In this document: positions 22,264 to 32,216 of the stretch, in pieces
Layout: each line of letters begins with the position of its first letter
Numbering within the stretch: position 1 is the stretch's first letter
Translations under genes and position numbers: made by a program
Assembly: GCA_036346275.1 (NCBI GenBank)
Contig: CM070725.1
Coordinates: 1,007,001 to 1,071,000, forward strand
Direction of reading: 5' to 3'
DNA length: 64,000 nucleotides
DNA from: Otatea glauca
Taxonomy: Eukaryota; Streptophyta; Magnoliopsida; Poales; Poaceae
Notes under the pieces: model-generated
Databases searched by the model: none
What the model was told of the DNA's origin: nothing
Seen by the model: only the letters and a program-made list of their open reading frames with translations

Positions 22264-23178
22264 GCGCCGGCGTTCGAGCAGGCAAGTAAATTTGTAAGTC
22301 TAAGGGCGCGCGTTCCACTCACTGAATGGTTAGACTCGAAGTCCAAGATGTATCTTGGTTGGGCGAAGGTCCTACTCGATGCGTGTGGCGGCGTTGTATT
22401 CCCTTCAGTACAGATGACTGCACAAAGTTTACAAGCGAGAGTGCTAATGGCTTAGCGAGATGGGTTCGATTGCGATCCTCCTCTCCTACGGGGGTTCCCG
22501 CCTCCTTTTATACGAAAGGAGGGGCAGGTTATCGAGTGGAAGAGGACAAGATGACCTACACTAGGAGCTTGGTCCTTCGTTCGTGGCCCGATCATTGCCG
22601 TCTTGCCCATCTTGAGTCGGTAGCTTAGTTGGTCGGCGGTTAGATATTTCCGGAAAGCTGCGTACGCCCTCTGCGAACCTTACAGTGTTGGCGTTCTTTG
22701 CGCTGGCGTGGCGTTGCCTCGGGAGAGGCGTGTCTTCGTCTTGTATGTGACTGGCGATGGGATGGGAGCATGACTTCGGTCAGTCATTAAACCTTCTTGG
22801 GAAGGAGCCACCTGCCCTTGTATAGTCGCTCCGATTGACCCCGTTCGTGGGGTACATGGCTGTTGGCTGGTAGAGGCTTCGACACGCGGCCCTTGGCAGG
22901 GGTTGTCTTGGCACGATCGGTCGAGGATCCCGACCCGCTGCAGGGGTCGGGAGCTCCGCTTGGTCGGAGCCGAGGGGTCTCGTCCCGCTGCAGGGGTCGG
23001 GAGCCCCGCTTGGTCGGAGACACTTCCCTCGATCGGTCGGGAAGGGATGTCTCGTGTGGCCTTGTTGGTGCTTCGGTCGGTAGTGGGCTGGGGGCGGCCT
23101 GTTGGGCTTGAGCTATGCTTGAGGCCGCTGGCTCGTCGCTTTGAGCCGTTGGGGTACCCCTGTTATAAGTATTCGTCA
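22264..23178 (-). repeat. Right (5') LTR of the Tat element, about 915 bp
   Basis: Aligns with 8869-9795 and ends on plus in GTATTCGTCA before the CTTAT duplication. The internal boundary is degraded (GCGCCGGCGTTCGAGCA for TGTCGGCGTTTCGAGCA), so its start is accurate only to a few bases. Confidence 0.88.
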
Positions 23179-24014
23179 CTTATGATCTGCGAGAACAGCT
23201 TTGCAAAAGCATGGTTTCTTGTTGACAATAGGCATACATGCGACCATTTCGAGGAAGCATCGATGAGCACCATAAAGTACCGAAATGGCCTTAACAGGGC
23301 TGAATCGGACGCAAATATCCCCCTAGATGCGTTTCGGGAATGCAAGGATTTCACTTTGCACTTTCACGACAGATGGTCTAGTTATTAATTTCCCGGTGGC
23401 ACATGCAGGGCACACGAAATCTTCATGATTCAGGAAATTTTTAACATTAATACCATGACCTTGTGAGTTGTTCACTATATTCCTCATCATTCTAAGACCA
23501 GGATGACCTAATCTACAATGCCATAAAGAAAATAACTCAGATCTTCTAAAGACAGTCTTCAAGGAAGTATACACTTCGGGTGCATGAATATTCGTGAAGT
23601 ACAACCCATATTCATATGAGGGACATTTTTCCACATATCGCGTGCTTCACAATGCACAAGTATTCTTTGCCATTTTCTTCATTGGTTTCTACGTGAAAAC
23701 CATTGGCGCGGATGTCTTTGAAACTTAAGAGAGTGCTTGCGTTGATTCGTGGTACAAAAGTGCTTCTTCAATTACCAAAGTTGTACCTATAGACAATATA
23801 ATTGTGGCTCTTTCTGAGCCTATTACATATGAATCGCTTCCTGCGATCGTAGTAATCTTTCCAGCGTTCTTCGTGATCGACTGTAAGTATTTGGATTCTC
23901 TTAAGATGGTATTTGTTGTGCCACTATCAACAATGCATATCTCTTCCATTTGAGCGCTACGATTTCTTTTCTCACTTTTTCAATCCGTTCGCGGTAGTGC
24001 TTGTGTTAATAACG
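23179..24014 (-). pseudogene. Copia-A leader, protease and first part of integrase
   Basis: Leader: CGTTATTAACACAAGCAC follows the LTR on minus, in primer-site position. ATG ending at 23949 starts MEEICIVDSGTTNTILRE, a retrotransposon protease (D-S-G active site). GAG-pre-integrase follows with LFSLWHCRLGHPGLRMM and a C-x2-C pair in FVCPACATGK (HHCC zinc domain), about 23530-23370. The integrase core begins RYFMVLIDASSKWSHVCL (first catalytic Asp), and the frame runs to QII at the gypsy insertion. The Gag expected before the protease is missing, and there is a frame break between 23725 and 23634. Confidence 0.85.
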
Positions 24015-24201
24015 TGTTAGGGAACCTCGCTATCGAATAGTCCGGGGTTCGAACAGATCTGAATGAGACAGGTTTAGGGAGGAGCGGTGAAGAATTCTTT
24101 ATTGCTTTCAATTGTGCGTACATTGGAGAACCCTCCTCCTTATATAAGACACGTCTAAAATTTGGCTAAAGGATCATCGTGGGCCACATGATTTCCTAAC
24201 A
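24015..24201 (-). repeat. 5' LTR of copia-A, 187 bp
   Basis: On plus TGTTAGGGAACCTCGC to TTTCCTAACA; on minus it begins TGTTAGGAAATCATG. TATA-like CTTATATAAG lies inside on minus. It aligns with the copia-B LTRs at 49109-49338 and 49614-49834 (shared AACCTCGCTATCGAATAGTC region, read inverted). Confidence 0.88.
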
Positions 24202-24687
24202 GATGCATCATGTATCAGTAGCTTTCAATTGCGTTTAAAAAATAACCCTGTATTTGAATGGCTGTGATGCAGTACGTTGTCAGCGTGCATGTTCTGTGTG
24301 CTTGGCGAGCATACATATATAGCTAGCCGTGCGCAGGCTAGCTAGGGTCATATATACTGGCTAGCTAGTAGGTGCAGTGCAGGTGTTAGACATGTTTGGA
24401 GTTTCCTGACTTGTTTCAAAGATTACTCCAAGTTGGATTCCGCGACATGACCAGGATCGCTGACAAAGAATAGTTGAGACGAATGGCCTGGGCGACCGGC
24501 CGGATGGAACCTCCTATAAGTAAGGCTATTTATTTATTGTTTACTTTCGTCGAGGTTGAAAGCTAGCCAGCCACCCAGCTGGAGCGTCTCCTCTACGCAT
24601 CAACTCCTAGTCCTAGCTGGTTCCATCTAGAGGGCGCTCGATAGGATGTGGATCGACGAACCACCTGTAAGCCTCGTCACCTCCAAG

Positions 24688-24688
<1 letters not shown>
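24202..24688. other. Host-like spacer with a promoter-like duplicated block
   Basis: No gene. Positions about 24394-24480 resemble 40960-41075: both contain GGAGTTTNCTGACTTGTTTC followed by matching TGACCAG and AATARTTGAGA blocks. Confidence 0.45.

Positions 24689-24737
<49 letters not shown>
24689..24737. repeat. (CT)n microsatellite
   Basis: About 24 uninterrupted CT units followed by a short C run, directly upstream of a hAT element. Confidence 0.95.
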
Positions 24738-24739
<2 letters not shown>

Positions 24740-24758
24740 CCCCTCTTTCACCCTGTAC

Positions 24759-25780
24759 TAAGGTGAAAACGGGTCGATACGGATGGATAATAGTTTTACC
24801 ATATTTATTTTCATGTTTTTTTTGGATGCGAATACGGATACGGGTAGTCCGGATACGAATACAGATAATATCGAATACAGATACGGATCGAATACGAATC
24901 GAATACGGTTTCGAATATTTATCGAAACATGATAACCCCTTTGATTGTACATAAAAAATCAACGAAAATACATAACTAGCTGATTTGATCAAAACATTAT
25001 TGAAAATTGAACAAATATAAGCATTTTTATTCACTTAGACAATAGTTAGATACCATGTTGCAAACAAAATTATATAAGACGACTTAGTTTATCACACACA
25101 TATGATTAGTTCATCATACACGTAGATTAAAACATAAAATGAAGGAAATCATTACTCAGATATACAAATAAAAGCAAACACATAACACACTAAAAATTTG
25201 ATAATATTTAGATATCATGTCTCTAGGAAAAGTATATAACACTTACATGTAATGACCAAAGATTTATATTTTTTGTTGAATTATGTTTAAAATAATAAAT
25301 TATGTATTTACGAGTTTTTATGCATTTTCAGCTACTTATTTAAAATATTTTCCTATTAAGACTAAGAGTTTTTGAATTTTTTAGAAAATTAAAGTCTGAT
25401 AAAACCTTGAAATTAATTTTTTAAATGTTAGATTGTTTCTAGAACTTTCTCAAAAAAATTCGTAATTTTTGGAGTTGGTTTACTAATTTTAATAATTGAA
25501 ACTTGTTTTATGGATTAATTAAATTAGAAAATAATTCTGAAATTAAGAAACCTTTTTAAGGCCAAAAGAGTAATCTTGACCCAGCCCACATGTCTATCCG
25601 GATATCCAACCTATCAATATCCGGATTATCCGAATCCGTATCCGACGGATAGTGAGCTACCGAATCCGTATCCATATCCGTATCTGATCCGATACTATCC
25701 GACAAATATCCGATCCGACAAAATTCGTATCCGAAAATATCCGAATTGATCAAAAAATATCCCATCCATTTTCATTCCTA
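24759..25780. mobile_element. Non-autonomous hAT element, Ac/Ds-like ends, 1,022 bp
   Basis: Left end TAAGGTGAAAACGGG; right end read inverted TAGGAATGAAAATGG. Both resemble the Ac end (TAGGGATGAAAACGG). Both subterminal regions are full of short GGATACGGATA/TATCCGAATCCG motifs in opposite orientation, the usual hAT transposase-binding arrangement. Flanking 8-mers CCCTGTAC (24751-24758) and CCATGCAC (25781-25788) agree at 6 of 8 positions, a decayed 8-bp duplication. No coding capacity. Confidence 0.82.
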
Positions 25781-25788
25781 CCATGCAC

Positions 25789-26161
25789 GTCCTCAATGCC
25801 TATTTATCCTCTCCTGTCACAAAATTGCGAAATACACTTGTCTGGTAATGGACGGCCCGGGACCGATGTAAATAAAACAAATTGTCACAATCAATTTGAC
25901 GCCGATGCATACGTTTGGAGTTACCAGTTTTCTTCAAACCTTAGTCGATGTTTAATTATTAAAAAAAAGCTACGACAATAACAAGCAAATTAATTCACAA
26001 AAAAAAGAAGCACTACTTTGAATTATATTTCCTGTTAGGTAACCTTTCCTCAAGAACTCTGGGTAAAACGACTGAACAGGAGCGCGTGCCGATGTGGATA
26101 GCGCGAGAAGGGCGAAAGTCGTGCATTCATGGTAACATCACAACGAATACATACATACATA
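25789..26161. other. Spacer, no gene seen
   Basis: Short host-like AT-rich stretch ending in a (CATA)n run that served as the target of the next element. Confidence 0.4.
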
Positions 26162-27617
26162 CAAGGTTCAAAGAAATTTTGGATTTCGGACCATCCGAAA
26201 TCTCGAGTACCGGCCGGAATTTTTTTAAAAAAAAAATTGAAATTGCAACAGTAAAATCCGAAATTTCGGTTTTTTTGGCGAAATTTCGCCGAACTTTCGT
26301 GTTTTTTTGGCCGGTTTTGAAAGTTTTAGGGCCGGATTTGGTCCAATAACCCTAGGAAAGTCATCTCCTATGAAAATTTGTTAAAAAATCTAATTTTTTA
26401 AACATTTTAAAATTTTGGCAGAAACACTGTCAGATTTTTATAAAATTTTACAAGCTTTATAATATTCTGAACATTTTATGGTACTATCCTTAGTAGTTTA
26501 GGATCATACATAAAAAATTTAAAAATAATTTAACTTCATTTGTTATATTTAAAAAATCAAAAACAGAATGAACATAATTGGGACAGTTATATTGTCATAA
26601 TTTTATAAATTTTCTTGAGTGTGATTATGATCTAATTTTTTTTGAGAGATTAATAATTGACTCAGTACCATTATATAAATTTTTCAAAAAATTTCAACTT
26701 TATTTGTTTGGTCAATAAAATCTATGTAAGTATTGAACTTCGTTTGTTATATTATATTTCAAAAATAAAAAACAAAAGAACATAAATGGTACTGTGCCTT
26801 GTAAGAATTTTATAAATTCACTGGAGTGTGATCATGAATCACAATTTTTATGGGAAATTAAGAGCTTCCTTATCACCATTCTTTAAAATTTTCAAAAAAA
26901 TTTATGGTTTACATAATTTTTCATTTTGTTCAAGTTTGCCGGTAAGCCTTTTAACATGGCAGTAGTACTGTTCGAATTTTTAAAAATTCATACAGTTTGA
27001 TAATTATCTGAAAATTTTATAAGAGAATTATAGATACATCATAACCATGCACAAAAAATTTCAATATTTTCTAACTTCATTTGTACCATTTTCCATTCGG
27101 ATCAAACTTGTCGGTTAGTGTTCTATCAGGATAGCGCCACTCTCCGAATTTTTAAAAATTACTCACATGTGATAATAAGCTGAAATTTTTATGAGAATAT
27201 TATTTATGGATCATAACCATGCAAAAAAAATTTCAACAGTTTATAACTTGATTTGCACTATTTTCCATTCCGATCAAACTTGTCGATCAGTGTTTTATCA
27301 GGACAGTATCACTCTCCGAATTTTTAAAAATTCCTTAGATGTTATAATCATCTGAAATTTTTTTCAGAACATAAGCATTGTGTCAGGAACCTTCAAAAAA
27401 GATTTCAAAATTTTTGATAACGTTTAGATCACTTTTCAGCCAGTGCAAAAACCCGAAATTTCACCCAAAATTTCGGGTTTTTCGACCGAATTTCGGTTTT
27501 TTTTCCGGATTGGTCCGGATTTGAATTTTCAAATTCAGATTTCCTCCGAAATATTTCCGAAATTTCGCTATCCGGCCCAGGGTGAAATTCATTCCGAAAC
27601 CGAAATTTCAAACCTTG
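26162..27617 (-). mobile_element. Non-autonomous hAT-like element, CCGAAATTTCGG family, copy 1
   Basis: Ends CAAGGTTCAAAGAAATTT and, inverted, CAAGGTTTGAAATTTCGG. Both ends are rich in CCGAAATTTCGG-type palindromes. The 8-bp flanks CATACATA at 26154-26161 and 27618-27625 are identical, although they lie in a (CATA)n run. The interior is AT-rich and non-coding. It is homologous in opposite orientation to 32669-34156; for example the block around AACCCTAGGAAAGTCATCTC recurs inverted there. Strand is assigned only relative to copy 2. Confidence 0.85.
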
Positions 27618-27625
27618 CATACATA

Positions 27626-28631
27626 CATACATAATTCGGCTGTTTCGCGCCACAAGAATTTCAGGTAAGGTCTGACAAACGGTATTAGGATATTAGCAGT
27701 TGATGTTTCTCTTAATCATCAGTAGTTTGCGAATCTCAACACGACCTGCATGGTCAGGATATGGGGTACCGCGGCCCACAGGAGCCGCAGGGAATTTCGT
27801 ATATATATATTTTAATTAACTAGTTATCAATCTGTGCACATGTACGGATTAAGAAAGAAAATAATACTTTCTACAGTTAAAGAAGGTGTAGAATTAACAC
27901 TAAATTGCTTGTTTCGAATGGATACAACTTTATTTCTTAGTTGACATGGACTTCCATTGCAATACTATAATCAGTCTACACACTTTAAACATTGAAAACA
28001 TCAGTATTTAAAAATTGAAAGTATATATATACGAGCATTAATTCGGAGTTTGCATATACATGGACAGAAAAGGCTTGTTTAAAATTTAAATTCCCAATTT
28101 TTGAACTTTTATATTATCTATAAAGCTGGTTTAAAAATTCTAGTTGTTAGATGCTGTTTGACCATGCTTTACATTCTCAATTGAACTGTAGTTCCAGCTT
28201 CACTCCTTGTTTTGTTTTGTCATGAAGTCATCTGTTTTTAATTATCGGCCTCATTGATTGAAACATAAGAAATAACTAGTTATGTGCCTGTGTGTTGCAA
28301 CGGAAACTTAATTTATGACAAAAAAAATTCTTCGCAAAGAGCACTAACCCTGTCTGAATGATACTATTCACTCTGAATGTGTATTGGTTGAATGTTTAAA
28401 TCAATTCATCCAAGTATACAAATTTCAATCACATGTTTGCAAATTCAAGCCTAAAATTATCTTTAATTTTGCAATCTGAAGGCCGTCGTATTACAAAATA
28501 CTTTGCAAATTTTAGATGTACATATTCTCTCTGCATTGGTAATTTGACACTGCAGTGTTATGTTTCTAACCCATGTACTAAAGTTTAGCAGCAAGTAATG
28601 CAACTGTAAACGAGCGGACCGAACAAATTTT
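27626..28631. other. Spacer with two ACTAGTTAT blocks, no gene
   Basis: AACTAGTTAT followed by a CTGTGY...CGGA block occurs at about 27819 and 28274 in direct orientation, resembling ends of small grass transposons, but no complete element can be delimited. Confidence 0.35.
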
Positions 28632-29305
28632 ACCTTGCCGGATCACCATGAGCGGCGATCCATGGCTCGATAGTGGACGCGCCGAACGTAGGGATGGCAA
28701 CGAAAAATCTCCGCGGGGAGCGCTCTCCTATTCCCGATCTCTGATAAGCAAAATTTCTTTATCCTCGTCCTCATCCCCGTACACAGGGCTTAATTCTCCC
28801 CTGTCTCTGATCTCCGACGGGTTTGCGGGGCCCCGACGGGAACTAATCCCTGAAAATGCTATATAAAATATCATATGCTACATGAATGAATTACTAGAGT
28901 AATGGTGCATGTGTGATTGAAGTGTGTGTGAATCACTAAAGTAATTTATATTTAGCATATTTATTAATAATAACCTCACATATATATTTTTTCTTTTGAG
29001 AATGATCATTTACTTCCACCTATTAGTGATAACACGGGGACGGGGACGGGGATGGGGATCGGGGACGGGGAACGGTGGAACGTCCCCGTCCCCGCGATCC
29101 CCGACGGGGGCAATATTTTCCCCGATAAGCCCCCCGCAGGGAGAGATTTCCCCCGTCCCCGTCCCCTAATAGAGGAATTCCTCGCAGGGAAACGGGGATC
29201 GGGACCCATTGCCATCCTTAGCTGAACGTGTCCACCCCGCCCTTGATCTTGTTCATCATGGCGAGATTAGCCTGCTTGGCGATCCACCTGAGCACCTTGA
29301 CCCCG
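28632..29305 (-). pseudogene. Unidentified coding-like exon split by a hAT element
   Basis: On minus, 29305-29221 reads VKVLRWIAKQANLAMM, NKIKGGVDTF. After removing the hAT element and one target copy, the frame continues at 28688 as GASTIEPWIAAHGDP to a GT donor (CAAG|GTAAAA) near 28632. About 50 codons stay open across the insertion, with balanced coding-like composition. I do not recognise the protein. The upstream border near 29305 adjoins a CCCGTGCGTTGCAAC block typical of small grass transposons. It could be a captured gene fragment. Confidence 0.4.
28689..29220. mobile_element. Non-autonomous hAT element with CCCCGTCCCC subterminal repeats, 532 bp
   Basis: Left end TAGGGATGGCAACG; right end inverted TAAGGATGGCAATGG. 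Flanks GCCGAACG (28681-28688) and GCTGAACG (29221-29228) agree at 7 of 8 positions. The ends carry repeated GGGGACGGGGA motifs and their complements. The middle is AT-rich, with no ORF. Confidence 0.9.
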
Positions 29306-30110
29306 TGCGTTGCAACAGATCTCAAGTAGATAATGATACCGCAAGTCCTGAATTCTAAAAAAAACAAAATAACGCGAATTGAAGCCCATGCCTTTTTATC
29401 CGGCCCACTTCATGAAACCACGAAGTAATTATTGTAGAAGAGGTTGCAAGAGCCACATTGCTATACTAATGCAAGGGTTAGCGCCCCCTTTCTTTACCCT
29501 CAATGTTCACTTAAGGAAATGTTTCTTATTCAGACCTTTTACTGAGACATCATTTTCTTTCATTCAGAAACCTTGACCATAGAAAATGAAATAAAAGATT
29601 TATCCAACACAAAAAAATCTGCAATTTTCTGTCCCATTTTAAGGATTACGCCAAGTGGAATGAGCAAGTTTGATCTAACATGCAGTATTTATTTATGTTT
29701 TCTCAAATGGTGTTTCTACTTCTGCTCAAAGCAACACAACACATTTCTATAGCTATATGTGCCAACTACCTTGCACAAGAATCAACTTGACATAGTGAGC
29801 CGTATCGCCGACTCCAATACTCCACACACTCCTTCCATTTTACAGTACCATTGCCCAACCTACAATGAAAAATACAAGGCATAAAACCACCTAGGCATCA
29901 GAGGTTCATAGCCACTACACATCAGTCCACTCGACATTATATCCTCATAATCTAGTAAAAGAAGCTAACCACCGCGCGTGATTAAGAAAACTACAACAAC
30001 ACATATCAATCGCGATCTAGACCCATCTGAACATAGCAACAGGAAGCCTACGACCTGCATTACAAATATCTGAGCGCCAAGAACAAGCGTTTTGAAGGAG
30101 AAGCTGTCAC
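29306..30110. other. Spacer continuing from the eL32 intron, no further exons
   Basis: On minus this follows the first coding exon of the eL32 copy. No second exon (expected WRRPKGID-type sequence) is readable in any frame. Confidence 0.5.
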
Positions 30111-30370
30111 CTTGAGGCACTTGTAGCGGTTGCTCTAGGGCCCCTTGAACCGCTTGACCTGCTTCTTCACAATGCCCTTCGTCAGCAGCGGCACCGCCAT
30201 CTCTTCTGACCTGCCACCAAAAAACGCGCATAAGCTAGAACCAGACCAGAAAGATCAAATCACGCGAGAAAACGAGGTGGAAAATATGCTACGAGCTGCT
30301 TGATACCTTCAAAACCTCACAACCCTAACCCTAACACGGAGCGAGGAGGAGGAAGAACGGCGCGACAGCG
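30111..30370 (-). pseudogene. RPL32: 60S ribosomal protein eL32 (RPL32), 5' end of gene only
   Basis: ATG ending at 30200 reads MAVPLLTKGIVKKQVKRFKG, then P, a TAG stop, and SNRYKCLK, matching the N-terminus of plant eL32, a structural protein of the large ribosomal subunit. The exon (30200-30111, 30 codons) ends at a GT donor (CTCAAG|GTGACA). The family has about 133 residues, so roughly 100 are missing. The stop at codon 22 (30137-30135) replaces a Gln/His-type residue. A 96-bp intron in the 5' UTR (30306-30211) and the promoter are retained, so this is a genomic fragment and not a processed copy. A telo-box (AACCCTAACCCTAA on plus, 30321-30334), typical of ribosomal protein gene leaders, lies in the 5' UTR. 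The gene is non-functional as read. Confidence 0.85.
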
Positions 30371-30399
30371 GCAGTGCTGGATTGCAAGGGGACGCGCAC

Positions 30400-30408
30400 A
30401 TTATATCC
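30400..30408 (-). promoter_or_regulatory. RPL32: TATA box of the eL32 fragment
   Basis: On minus, GGATATAATGTG lies about 30-35 bp before the start of the presumed 5' UTR and about 70 bp from the telo-box. Confidence 0.5.
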
Positions 30409-30622
30409 TCCCCAAACCCTAGATAAGTGGGCCCTATCGGCCGGTAAACTAAAGGCATTGGTCTTCTTCATCACTGAGCCCACCTCCACCATAAGCTCGC
30501 GAGAAATCGCGGTGTGGACGCAGCCTAGGCGAGCCATGCCGGCGTGCGCCGCCATCGCCGTCCTGTGTCGCCTCCTCAGCCATCTCGGCCTCGGCGCCCG
30601 CAGCCTCGCCACGCTCCTGTAA

Positions 30623-30862
30623 TGTCTGGGTGGGACCCAGATGTCAGGTGGGAAAGAAAGGGCTTAAAAGCCAACATCGCAGAGGAGCAAGGCATCGAGC
30701 ATTTGACTGAAATCAGTTTCCCCTTACTGCTTCTTCTTCCTTGGGCTTCTTCTTCTCACATCGCGGCCTTCTCCGGCGGCGGCCACGGGACACCTACCTT
30801 CCTTGAGGGTTGAGGTCTCACGCCACGGCGATCTTCCTTGTCGACTGCCAAGGGACGTGACA
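30623..30862 (+). repeat. Candidate short gypsy LTR 1 (240 bp)
   Basis: TGTCTGGGTGGGACCCAG to GGGACGTGACA, followed after 2 bp by TGGTATCAAAGCC at 30865, an initiator-tRNA-Met-type primer site. A TATA-like GGGCTTAAAAGCC lies inside. The 5' boundary is inferred from the TG...CA rule only; no second identical LTR is seen. Confidence 0.55.
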
Positions 30863-30864
30863 GT

Positions 30865-30877
30865 TGGTATCAAAGCC
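30865..30877 (+). other. Primer-binding site 1
   Basis: TGGTATCAAAGCC, one base different from the common TGGTATCAGAGCC. Confidence 0.65.
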
Positions 30878-31007
30878 TCACAAGCCAGCGATCCGAAGGC
30901 TGGTGCTGGTGCGGAAGAGTGGCGCAAAGCTCCATCGCAAGGTGCTCTGCGACGACATTCCGGTTGCGATTCAGCGATGGTCGAGGCGGCGATTCAAGTG
31001 AAGAAAG

Positions 31008-31976
31008 ATGGGACGCTGTGAAGGAACGATCGACCAATTGTTCGTCGGGATTGGGAAGATGGAGTTGTCGCAACAAGAAATGGCGCGCCATGTAGAGCTG
31101 ACGACCAAAGTGGTGGAGAATCAAATTCGAGAGCAGCAGATTTTAGCAAAACAAATGGAGTCGACGACGGAAGCAGTGGTTCGAATTTCTGGTGGCCAAG
31201 CTTTCGGAATCAAGAATGCTATGCCTGAGCCGCTACTTCCACCGCGACTGACGCCATGCAAGGGGATGTGTGGCTGCAAGGATGGTGGTAGCATCACGTT
31301 GCCACATCCAAAACTGCCCATGGTTGCTGCCCCACAAGTGTTCAAGGGAATGTCACTGAAGCCAGGAAGTTTGCTGCACAAGCAAAGGGAAGAAACGGCG
31401 GCAGCAGTGAGAAATATGTGTGCCAATCTAGGCATTAGAGGTGTAGGTGAAGGGAGCATGCACCAGGTGTTCAATGGAATGCCTCATGAGGTCATGGTGT
31501 GGGGTGACCAGGAGGGAAAGGAGTGTGCCGATGATGTGATCACCCAAGTAGGCAGCACGTCATTGTTCCTGGAGATCGACCTGGACGCTGCAGATCATAT
31601 GGGTGAGGTTATGCTTGACGAGGATGCAGATGAAGTGTTTGATAAAATGCCTCATGAGGTCACGATGTGTGATGAGGAGACACCACATGACCTCAGGCCG
31701 CGTGATAGCTACCTGCTTCAGCTGGCATGGGGCGAGCAAGGCTTGGACCATGAGAAGGTGAAGACAGCCCTCGATCAGGGCATGCTTGCCTGTGCATGTA
31801 GCTCGTCGCTGTTTCTGGACAGTGGTGTGGCGACTTGCAATGGTGTGAGTGATTGGCTTGAGTGGAATGGATGTTATGGTCGGTCAGGCGAGCATAGCTG
31901 CAGAGGAGGAAGTAATCGGACGGTGGAGCGTTGTGTTTGGGCCTTGTTCGGTTCGGGTTGTTGCCGTAGTAAGTGA
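31008..31976 (+). CDS. 322-aa ORF in gag position of a gypsy-like element
   Basis: Intact ORF starting 130 bp after a primer site. Residues 8-60 (IDQLFVGIGKMELSQQEMAR, then LAKQMESTTEAVVRI) form a Gln/Glu-rich coiled coil like the N-terminus of the gag at 32406 and other Reina-type gypsy Gag proteins. The rest has no Gag capsid or zinc knuckle. A short motif occurs twice: HQVFNGMPHEV (152-162) and DEVFDKMPHEV (208-218), each followed by an acidic stretch. The C-terminal part is Cys/Ser/Gly-rich. No frame break over 969 bp is notable in this decayed region. It may be the gene of a non-autonomous element, or a gag N-terminus fused to captured DNA. Function is not assigned. Confidence 0.5.
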   Translation: MGRCEGTIDQLFVGIGKMELSQQEMARHVELTTKVVENQIREQQILAKQMESTTEAVVRISGGQAFGIKNAMPEPLLPPRLTPCKGMCGCKDGGSITLPHPKLPMVAAPQVFKGMSLKPGSLLHKQREETAAAVRNMCANLGIRGVGEGSMHQVFNGMPHEVMVWGDQEGKECADDVITQVGSTSLFLEIDLDAADHMGEVMLDEDADEVFDKMPHEVTMCDEETPHDLRPRDSYLLQLAWGEQGLDHEKVKTALDQGMLACACSSSLFLDSGVATCNGVSDWLEWNGCYGRSGEHSCRGGSNRTVERCVWALFGSGCCRSK

Positions 31977-31999
31977 GTGAAAAGTAATTACTGTTTAAT

Positions 32000-32213
32000 G
32001 TCTGAAAAGTGGCTGTAATGAGTGGTAAACGCAGAGGTATATAAGAGCGACATCTTGTAAAGCAAGAGACGATTCTAATGAAATGAAAATTCCCCTCTCT
32101 TGTTCCTCTGCCATTCTCCTTCTTCCTCGTTCTTCCCGTGATTAATTCACTTCCTAAGATCGATCTCACGCGCTTTCGTCGAAGGTGCAAAGGGGTCTGA
32201 CGGTGGCGTGACA
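32000..32213 (+). repeat. Candidate short gypsy LTR 2 (about 214 bp)
   Basis: TGTCTGAAAAGTGGCTG to GGTGGCGTGACA, followed by TGGTATCAGAGCC at 32217. It contains GGTATATAAGAG (TATA) near 32035. Start chosen by analogy with LTR 1; the end is well supported by the primer site. Confidence 0.55.
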
Positions 32214-32216
32214 TAT

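Larger units (their letters stand above)
8869..23178 (-). mobile_element. Ty3/gypsy element, Tat lineage (RIRE2/Retand-like), 14,310 bp, with antisense genes
   Basis: Complete by structure: two LTRs of about 920 bp, primer-binding site, polypurine tract and 5-bp target duplication. Read on minus: LTR 23178-22264, gag from 22201, protease, reverse transcriptase, RNase H and integrase to 16355, then a 6.5-kb 3' region to the LTR at 9795. The order PR-RT-RH-IN marks Ty3/gypsy. The long 3' region with a Transposase_28 antisense ORF and tandem repeats is a known feature of Tat-lineage elements. All pol genes carry frameshifts, so this copy looks inactive, with the caveat that many of the indels may be consensus errors. 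Confidence 0.93.
6672..24201 (-). mobile_element. Ty1/copia element 'copia-A', split by a gypsy insertion, 3' end missing
   Basis: Minus-strand copia element. From its 5' side: LTR 24201-24015, a short leader, protease 23949 onward, GAG-pre-integrase and integrase start to 23184, then the 14.3-kb Tat insertion, then the rest of integrase from 8868, a long linker, and reverse transcriptase to about 6790. It ends in early RNase H at about 6672; the rest of RNase H and the 3' LTR are absent. Gag is also absent: only about 65 bp separate the LTR from the protease ATG. It belongs to the same family as copia-B (47.3-49.3 kb), to which it is nearly identical across the reverse transcriptase start. 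Confidence 0.88.

Noticed and set aside
31450..31680. PPR-like 'VFxxMPHEV' motifs as evidence for a PPR protein
   Set aside because: Only two short matches, without 35-residue periodicity.
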